Shown: in pieces, positions 58,891 through 64,000 of the stretch
Layout of the letters: every line of letters begins with the position of its first letter
How positions within the stretch are numbered: the first letter of the stretch is position 1
Assembly (NCBI RefSeq): GCF_000426545.1
Contig: NZ_AUFO01000016.1
Location: 62,001-126,000 of the forward strand
Direction of reading: 5' to 3'
Origin: Paenibacillus massiliensis subsp. panacisoli DSM 21345
GTDB lineage: Bacteria; Bacillota; Bacilli; Paenibacillales; Paenibacillaceae
Length of the DNA stretch: 64,000 nt
Made by a program: the position numbers and the translations under genes
Notes under the pieces: generated by a model
Databases searched by the model: none
What the model saw: the letters and a program-made list of their open reading frames with translations, nothing else
What the model was told of the DNA's origin: nothing

Positions 58891-60956
58891 AACTTTGGCT
58901 ATTATTCGGGATGGCCCTGGGGGGCTTCATTATATTCATGCTGTTGTTTATTCTTCTTACGATCGGTAACCAACGAACTAGACAGAGGAATATCTTGCAG
59001 CAGCAGTTTGGCAGACGTGCTAGACAGCATCGGCTTCATCTGTTCTACCAAAAATCGTATGTTCATTTTCAGAGAGTACCTCCTCTACGCAGGTACATAT
59101 GGAAAATTCGCAAACGCCTTGAAGTTCTAGATTCTTTTGACGAATACACGATTCGGCGTCAGACGATGAGAATAGCATTTACTACCTTGATCTCGACTAC
59201 TGTACTGGTAATACTGTTCTGTCTAATCAGTCGGGATTTCATTACGATGTGTTTCATTTTGTTTGGAGCTGTCGTGGTGAATGGAATTATGATTACGACG
59301 TTCGTGAACCGTGTAGAGGATCGTCTACTGCAGCAGTCTGTTATTTTATTTGAAAATACACGACATCAGTTCCAGCGTTCCAAGAATGTTGAGGAGGCCA
59401 TTTATGAAGCTAGTCAGAGTGCTCCTCATGAGACAGCTGGCCACGGAGAACGCATTTATGAGATTTTAACAGCAGATGATCAGCAAAGGGCACTGGATAT
59501 CTACTATGAAGTTGCGCCCAACAAATATTATAAAATGTTCACCGGCTTCTCTTATCTAGTCTCAGAGTATGGCGATCGAATCGTGAGGGACTCCTCTATG
59601 TACTTGAATGCAATTGCCAAGCTAATTCAGGACATTAACTATGACATTCTACGAAGAGATAGACTTAACTATCTTCTCAAGGGACTTTCCACGATCGCAG
59701 TGCTCTCGGTTCTGTTCATTCAACCTATTGAGGGCTGGGCGCGAAGGTATTTTCCAGTGATGAGTGACTTTTATACAAGTAAAATGGGCTTTTTTACAAA
59801 GGTGTTCTTCTTCCTCATAGTGCTACTATGCTACGCCATGATCAAGAAGCTGCTCGCTAACGATGAAGCCCGGTACATAGCCAAGTCTGAGCGTATGCTG
59901 TGGGAGAAGCTTCTTTATACCAAGATACTGCCACTACGATGGTTGGTGGATCGGATCATACCGCAGCGACATCAAAAAAAACACTTTAGACTTGTTCAAC
60001 TAATCAAGAACGCAAATTCTTATCTAACGTTGGAATGGCTTTATGTACAGCGCATGTTACTCTGTCTGATCGTACTTGTTATGTCGGTAACGATGTTCGT
60101 GTACATGCATTCATTAGCTACACACAATGTACTATATGATTCACTGAGGGGTACGGGAGTGTTTGGAAGGTTGGGCCCCAATGAACTAAAGACTGCTCAG
60201 CAGAATACAGATTTTGATCGTGCCATAATTCGGACGCTGGCCCAAGGAACAGAGGTAACACCCGAAAGGTTAAGGACCTTAATCAGCACATTCACACAGA
60301 CTAGTGAGCATGATACGAGAACAATTACAGCAGCTAATCGGATTTATCACAAATATATGGAGATCCAACAGGAATACTTCAAATGGTGGGAGCTACTTTT
60401 TACCCTGATCCTGGCAACAGCAGCTTATCACTGGCCCGTCTGGCTACTGCATTTTCAGAAAAAAGTACGTTACATGGAAATGCAGGATGAGGTGGATCAA
60501 TTTCATACTATTATATCGATTTTGGCTCACTTCGAACGAATGGATGTTGAGACCGTTATGGAATGGATGGAGCGTTACAGTGTGATTTTCAAGGACCCGC
60601 TAAAGAATACGCTTAATATCTTCAGTAGTGGCCCAGAGGAGGCTTTGGAGAATTTAAAAGAAATCGTATCCTTTGAGGCTTTTGGGAGAATTATCGAGAA
60701 GCTACAGCTGTCCGTTGAGAAAATTCCATTAAGGCAGGCATTTGATGATTTGGAGCTAACAAAGGAGTATTACTCGGAGAAACGAAAGGAGCATTTCAAC
60801 AGATTAATTGAGGTGAAAGCATTTTGGGGAAGAGCACTGGGTCTTACCCCATCATTTTATCTGATTTTCTTGTATCTCGTTGTACCGATGGTGTATCTAA
60901 GCATTATGCAGACGGCAGATTCGTTTCAGCAAATTACGAGAATATCAGGAAGGTAG
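58887..60956 (+). CDS. TadB-TadC-like double-length GspF-type membrane protein
   Basis: A 689-residue multi-pass protein. The first half (about 1-340) has an N-terminal helix, a helix pair (FTTLISTTVLVILFCLI, ITMCFILFGAVVVNGIMITTF), a cytosolic helical domain and a second helix pair near 270 and 310. The second half (about 370-685) repeats this plan with VQRMLLCLIVLVMSVTMFVYM, ELLFTLILATAAYHWPVW, a helical domain and a C-terminal helix FYLIFLYLVVPMVYLSIM. In other Tad systems TadB and TadC are separate proteins of about 300 residues with this plan, so this looks like a fusion. Its ATG overlaps the stop of the ATPase gene. Confidence 0.7.
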   Translation: MKLWLLFGMALGGFIIFMLLFILLTIGNQRTRQRNILQQQFGRRARQHRLHLFYQKSYVHFQRVPPLRRYIWKIRKRLEVLDSFDEYTIRRQTMRIAFTTLISTTVLVILFCLISRDFITMCFILFGAVVVNGIMITTFVNRVEDRLLQQSVILFENTRHQFQRSKNVEEAIYEASQSAPHETAGHGERIYEILTADDQQRALDIYYEVAPNKYYKMFTGFSYLVSEYGDRIVRDSSMYLNAIAKLIQDINYDILRRDRLNYLLKGLSTIAVLSVLFIQPIEGWARRYFPVMSDFYTSKMGFFTKVFFFLIVLLCYAMIKKLLANDEARYIAKSERMLWEKLLYTKILPLRWLVDRIIPQRHQKKHFRLVQLIKNANSYLTLEWLYVQRMLLCLIVLVMSVTMFVYMHSLATHNVLYDSLRGTGVFGRLGPNELKTAQQNTDFDRAIIRTLAQGTEVTPERLRTLISTFTQTSEHDTRTITAANRIYHKYMEIQQEYFKWWELLFTLILATAAYHWPVWLLHFQKKVRYMEMQDEVDQFHTIISILAHFERMDVETVMEWMERYSVIFKDPLKNTLNIFSSGPEEALENLKEIVSFEAFGRIIEKLQLSVEKIPLRQAFDDLELTKEYYSEKRKEHFNRLIEVKAFWGRALGLTPSFYLIFLYLVVPMVYLSIMQTADSFQQITRISGR

Positions 60957-60998
60957 AGGCAGTTTGAATTGTGAATCATATGAAAAGGAGATAAGGAC

Positions 60999-61415
60999 AT
61001 GAGTACAGCAGCAAAAGCTATTTTAGGAGCCGCGGGATTATTTCTAGCTATCGCTCTCATTACGCTAAGTGTAACGTTGTTTGGTACAGCGCAGGAGGGT
61101 GCGAAGCAAGCACAAACGGAGTTTTCCGCCATTCAGACAGAGCTATCGGGTCAGTCCTATGCTGGTTATGATAATACCATTTTGACAGGTAGTCAGGTGG
61201 TGAACACGATCCGCAAATATTCGAATAAAGAGGATTTTTCGGTGAAGGTAATTACTAATAAAAATTCGGGAGGTACGTCTTATACAAAAGGGAACATTGG
61301 TGGAACGACGAAGCCAACCTCCAATGAATATGTGAATCCATCTGGTCAATTTGAAGGTACGATTGAACGGGATGTCAACAATGTCGTGACAGGAATTGTA
61401 TTTAAGCAGAGATAG
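60999..61415 (+). CDS. Small pseudopilin-like protein of the Tad-like operon
   Basis: A 138-residue protein with an N-terminal hydrophobic helix (AILGAAGLFLAIALITLSVTLFG) followed by a predicted amphipathic helix (EGAKQAQTEFSAIQTEL) and a polar external domain rich in Ser/Thr/Gly. There is no classic G/E prepilin cleavage site. The C-terminus (NNVVTGIVFKQR) resembles that of the next protein (GKLERVVFRKR), as does the segment TGSQVVNTI (YGTTVLQSI), suggesting duplication. Good ribosome site AAAAGGAG. Confidence 0.65.
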   Translation: MSTAAKAILGAAGLFLAIALITLSVTLFGTAQEGAKQAQTEFSAIQTELSGQSYAGYDNTILTGSQVVNTIRKYSNKEDFSVKVITNKNSGGTSYTKGNIGGTTKPTSNEYVNPSGQFEGTIERDVNNVVTGIVFKQR

Positions 61416-61448
61416 TATTCAAGCTGGACTTAGGATGGGATCGGGAGC

Positions 61449-61832
61449 ATGAACGTAGTAGAAAGAATGGTATTCATGTCATTAAGCGTAGGGCTATTTA
61501 TTACGGCAATCACAGTGGCGATATCATTGTATAGTCAAAGTCAGGCTGCTTTGGCTACGGTGGACGAAGCCATAACCATAAGGGATAGAGACTTGATCAT
61601 GAGTCCTGCCTTAGTGGGAGACGAGGTTGTGTATGGCACCACAGTTCTCCAGTCTATATTTCAGATTGCTGAGATTGATGCGGATATTATTGTGGATGGG
61701 TATCTCTTTCAAAAAGATGCTGACATCCATGAGGCAAATGTCGGTATGATCTCGATGGAAGCGGACTATGGCATAGAGTATTTCAGGAATAATCAAGGAA
61801 AGCTCGAACGCGTTGTTTTCCGCAAAAGGTAG
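61449..61832 (+). CDS. Small pseudopilin-like protein, paralogue of the preceding one
   Basis: A 127-residue protein with an N-terminal transmembrane helix (VFMSLSVGLFITAITVAISLY) and an acidic external domain. The motif YGTTVLQSIFQI and the end LERVVFRKR resemble the previous gene product. No named family recognised. It lies 33 bases after its paralogue in the same operon. Confidence 0.62.
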   Translation: MNVVERMVFMSLSVGLFITAITVAISLYSQSQAALATVDEAITIRDRDLIMSPALVGDEVVYGTTVLQSIFQIAEIDADIIVDGYLFQKDADIHEANVGMISMEADYGIEYFRNNQGKLERVVFRKR

Positions 61833-61844
61833 GGATGGTTGAAG

Positions 61845-62396
61845 ATGGCCAAATACGTACTTTATCCTTTTGTATTTATGGTCGCTTGTGGTCTGCTGTA
61901 TATTTATCCGATGCAATCAGCCTTTGAGCAGCAGGATCAAATTGCTTATAACATGGCTTATCAGGCAACGACCAACTTTGTGGATGCAGTCCGCAATAAA
62001 GGATATATCTCTCCGGTCATGTATAACGATTTTGTCAGGGAACTGGGAACCTCGAATCTCTATGATATCCAGCTTGAACATAAGGCCAAGCAATATCATC
62101 CGATATACTCAGATCCGGAAGATCCAGACTCCTTCACAGGACAGACTGACGTATTCTATGACGGGAAATATACCAAGGAGGTAATGGCTACGTTATTTCC
62201 TGAAGGGGTGACCTCAGATAGAAGTGAAAGTCGCAAGTACTATATGAGAACTGGGGATTTCTTTTCCGTGACCGTAAGGAATACGAATACGACGAAGGCT
62301 GCGCTGATCCGAGATTTTCTGACGGGCAGTGAATCCATTGGTTATAACAGGATCTATATTCCGTATGGAGGCATGATCTTGAATGAAGATTTTTAG
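61845..62396 (+). CDS. TadE/pilin-like protein with N-terminal anchor
   Basis: A 183-residue protein. The N-terminus MAKYVLYPFVFMVACGLLYIYPM is a membrane anchor, followed by a helical segment (QIAYNMAYQATTNFVDAVRNKGYISPVMYNDFVREL) and a mixed external domain. This helix-MYNDFV pattern is like hypothetical proteins that I recall from Tad-like loci of other Firmicutes, but I cannot name a family. TTG 61839 is in frame; AGGGA at 61831-61835 fits ATG 61845 better. Its end overlaps the next gene by 14 bases. Confidence 0.62.
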   Translation: MAKYVLYPFVFMVACGLLYIYPMQSAFEQQDQIAYNMAYQATTNFVDAVRNKGYISPVMYNDFVRELGTSNLYDIQLEHKAKQYHPIYSDPEDPDSFTGQTDVFYDGKYTKEVMATLFPEGVTSDRSESRKYYMRTGDFFSVTVRNTNTTKAALIRDFLTGSESIGYNRIYIPYGGMILNEDF

Positions 62397-63357
62397 CTGG
62401 GCTGTGGTGTTTATCATGATCGTGTTCCCTCTGTTCTTTAAGAATGATCTAAGAGTTATGGAACAGGAGCGCACGCAGGAAACTATGGTCATGTATAACG
62501 GAGCTTTTCAGGCGGCTGTGCAGGATGCTGCTTTTGCACTGCAGATGAATGAGAATCAGAACCAGGAAAGTAATTACGACTCACTGAAGAAAATTCGAGC
62601 CAATAAGGAGTTGGCTGTAGAAGCTTTCTACGAAACTTTATTTCATAATACTGGCATTGCAGATGATGCCATAGCGCAAGGTGTCTTGAAAGCTTATATA
62701 CCTCTATTAGCTATTATTGACTACGACGGGATCTGGGTGTATACGAATGAATCGTTCCGCAATGAAAGAGGAGAGCTGGAGAACCGGCAGGTGTGGAAAT
62801 CGAAAAAAGCATACACATATCTGGATGAGCAAGGCAATAGCATTGCTTTCACGCTGGACGACTATATCTATGCCTATAATTCTCACAATCAACAGTGGGT
62901 TGAGGGAACGAGAGAGGAAGTCGCTGCTGAAGTGGATTACAATATCTCACTGGTAAATGACCCAGAAGCCTTCGAAGCTGTTCGTAGGCAAACGATAATA
63001 GATACATTACAGCGGAATGTGGAGCATACGATCAATTTGTACAACCAGCATGTCAGTCGCGTGGGGATTAGTTACAGGTTCATGTTGCCTGTTATTTCTC
63101 AGGAGGAATGGAATAACACCATCAATGATGTTGGCGTGCTCTCCTTCATACAAGGTGTTCCTGTAGGGATGAACTACTATAACAGCTATGCGCTAGGAGG
63201 AAGCAGACTGATCAAGTCACCGGTGATATACGGATACGAGCAGGATGGTCAGAAAGTATACTATCGGGAGTCGGATCATTTTGGTGGCGAAATTCTGGAG
63301 AAATTCAGTAGTGAGCGTGATGCGGCTCAAGCAGGCTATTATCCTGGGCGACGGTGA
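62383..63357 (+). CDS. Large exported protein with N-terminal anchor, last gene of Tad-like operon
   Basis: A 324-residue protein. The N-terminal hydrophobic segment (IFSWAVVFIMIVFPLFF) is followed by a helical region (residues 25-100) and a mixed external domain with aromatic-rich patches (IWVYTNESF, YIYAYNSHNQQW). No named domain recognised. It overlaps the previous gene by 14 bases, with GGAGG about ten bases before ATG 62383. It may be a minor pilin or a tip component; this is inference from position only. Confidence 0.62.
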   Translation: MKIFSWAVVFIMIVFPLFFKNDLRVMEQERTQETMVMYNGAFQAAVQDAAFALQMNENQNQESNYDSLKKIRANKELAVEAFYETLFHNTGIADDAIAQGVLKAYIPLLAIIDYDGIWVYTNESFRNERGELENRQVWKSKKAYTYLDEQGNSIAFTLDDYIYAYNSHNQQWVEGTREEVAAEVDYNISLVNDPEAFEAVRRQTIIDTLQRNVEHTINLYNQHVSRVGISYRFMLPVISQEEWNNTINDVGVLSFIQGVPVGMNYYNSYALGGSRLIKSPVIYGYEQDGQKVYYRESDHFGGEILEKFSSERDAAQAGYYPGRR

Positions 63358-63390
63358 TTGAAATAAACTTACAATAAATGTATAAAAATA

Positions 63391-63419
63391 TTGGTTGAAT
63401 AAGGAAAAAGGGTTAAACT
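63391..63419 (+). promoter_or_regulatory. Possible sigma-A promoter of the SLH-domain gene
   Basis: TTGGTT (63391-63396) and TAAACT (63414-63419) with a 17-bp spacer, about 44 bases before the start codon. The matches are moderate. No terminator was seen between the Tad-like operon and this gene. Confidence 0.4.
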
Positions 63420-63462
63420 AGATATAGTGATAAAAAAAGTGAGAAAAAGGGGATTTATACAA

Positions 63463-64000
63463 ATGAAAAAACTAGCTCTAGCCGTGTTTGCAGGTATTAC
63501 TTTTACCTCAGCAGTAGCTGCCTTAGTGGGTACACCCAACATTGCAGTAGCTGCTGCAGCCTTCAAGGATGTGTCAAGCACTCATTGGGCCAAAGCTTCA
63601 ATAGATGCTGCAGTTAACAAGGGATACTTGAAAGGGTACTCGGATGGAACTTTCCGTCCCAATGCCCCTGTGACACGTGCGGAGTTTGCCGCAATTTTGT
63701 CCCGTGTCTCCACAAATCAGATTGTAGATGGTAAGGGTAGCTTTGCGGATTTGAAAGGGAATTGGAGTGAGCAGGAAGTTACTAAAGCGTTAGGTATGGG
63801 CTTTATGTCACCTTCTGATTATCCTGGAGGCTTCAAACCTTCAACACAGCTGACTCGCCGTGAGATGGCGAAGTGGATGGCATCAGGCTTGGCTTCCGCG
63901 CAAGAGGATTTTCAGAAAGCATTAGAAGACACCAAGGATACGCTGGTGCCTGTTGCGGAGTATTACAAGGGTGGCTTGGACAAGGTGGATTACCCGTATG
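63463..64000 (+). CDS. S-layer homology (SLH) domain surface protein, 3' truncated by window
   Basis: The first 179 codons are present. A Sec signal peptide (KKLALAVFAGITFTSAVAALVGTPNIAVAA, cleavage after AVA or AAA) is followed by an SLH repeat (FKDVSSTHWAKASIDAAVNKGYLKGYSDGTFRPNAPVTRAEFAAIL). A second, more divergent one follows (FADLKGNWSEQEVTKALGMGFMSP...FKPSTQLTRREMAKWMASGL). SLH repeats bind pyruvylated secondary wall polymers, so the protein should be displayed on the cell surface. ATG 63463 has AAAAGGGG about ten bases upstream. What follows the SLH region is outside the window. Confidence 0.9.
   Translation, partial: MKKLALAVFAGITFTSAVAALVGTPNIAVAAAAFKDVSSTHWAKASIDAAVNKGYLKGYSDGTFRPNAPVTRAEFAAILSRVSTNQIVDGKGSFADLKGNWSEQEVTKALGMGFMSPSDYPGGFKPSTQLTRREMAKWMASGLASAQEDFQKALEDTKDTLVPVAEYYKGGLDKVDYPY

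Noticed and set aside
1-64000. CRISPR arrays, tRNA/rRNA genes, complete insertion sequences
   Set aside because: No regularly spaced repeats, no tRNA-like cloverleaf or rRNA segments and no transposase genes were seen when reading the window. A tRNAscan or Infernal run would be decisive for small RNAs.

Overview
The window is a chromosomal segment of a spore-forming, low-to-mid GC Gram-positive bacterium, most likely a Paenibacillus. The evidence is the block cotE - amidoligase - mutS - mutL - methyltransferase - miaA - hfq - PBP1A - spoVK - hflX - ynbB - glnR - glnA - lexA/yneA - ynzC, which follows Bacillus subtilis order. Supporting it are spore genes (cotE, spoVK), Gram-positive LexA boxes, a GlnR operator and an SLH-domain surface protein. 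No rRNA, tRNA, CRISPR array or complete insertion sequence was seen.

Layout. 1-1.8 kb: end of an MFS drug exporter and its HlyD-type partner lipoprotein. 2.0-8.2 kb: a tightly packed operon of the uncharacterised STM4015-STM4011 families (leucine-rich repeat protein, ATP-grasp enzyme, alkaline-phosphatase-fold hydrolase, two radical SAM enzymes) ending in an APS-kinase-like gene. It looks like a biosynthetic pathway of unknown product. 8.3-10.8 kb (minus strand): YxcD, a glycine-rich exported protein, a PadR regulator and a beta-carbonic anhydrase. 10.9-16.7 kb: an M32 carboxypeptidase, a NitT/TauT-type ABC importer and an ArAE-type membrane protein. 16.7-36.5 kb: the conserved cotE-glnA block (spore coat, mismatch repair, tRNA modification, cell wall, nitrogen control). 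36.5-39.4 kb: a lone cytoplasmic-looking M23 peptidase, a large inverted repeat, and the divergent SOS pair lexA/yneA with five LexA boxes. 39.7-52.5 kb: mostly housekeeping genes (ynzC, HAD phosphatases, mtnD, metH, rnz, an Fpg-like glycosylase with endonuclease IV) and a small operon of cREC domain - thioredoxin - ABC ATPase - THUMP/RrmJ-like methyltransferase.

52.5-63.4 kb holds a ten-gene operon for a divergent Tad-like (type IVc pilus) machine. It has a Ser/Thr kinase fused to a CpaE/TadZ-like domain, a CpaB-like SAF protein, two more MinD/CpaE-fold proteins with lost P-loop lysines, a TadA/CpaF ATPase, a single protein that appears to join TadB and TadC, and four small proteins with one N-terminal membrane segment each (pseudopilin candidates). 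No prepilin peptidase is present in the window. The operon starts behind a good sigma-A promoter, a rho-independent-terminator-like leader hairpin and a possible nine-codon leader peptide. An SLH-domain S-layer-type protein begins after it and runs off the window.

The two systems most worth following are the STM401x + APS kinase operon and the kinase-linked Tad-like operon. Their functions here are inferred from family membership and context, not shown. Start codons were chosen by ribosome binding site spacing and often lie inside the longest open frame.
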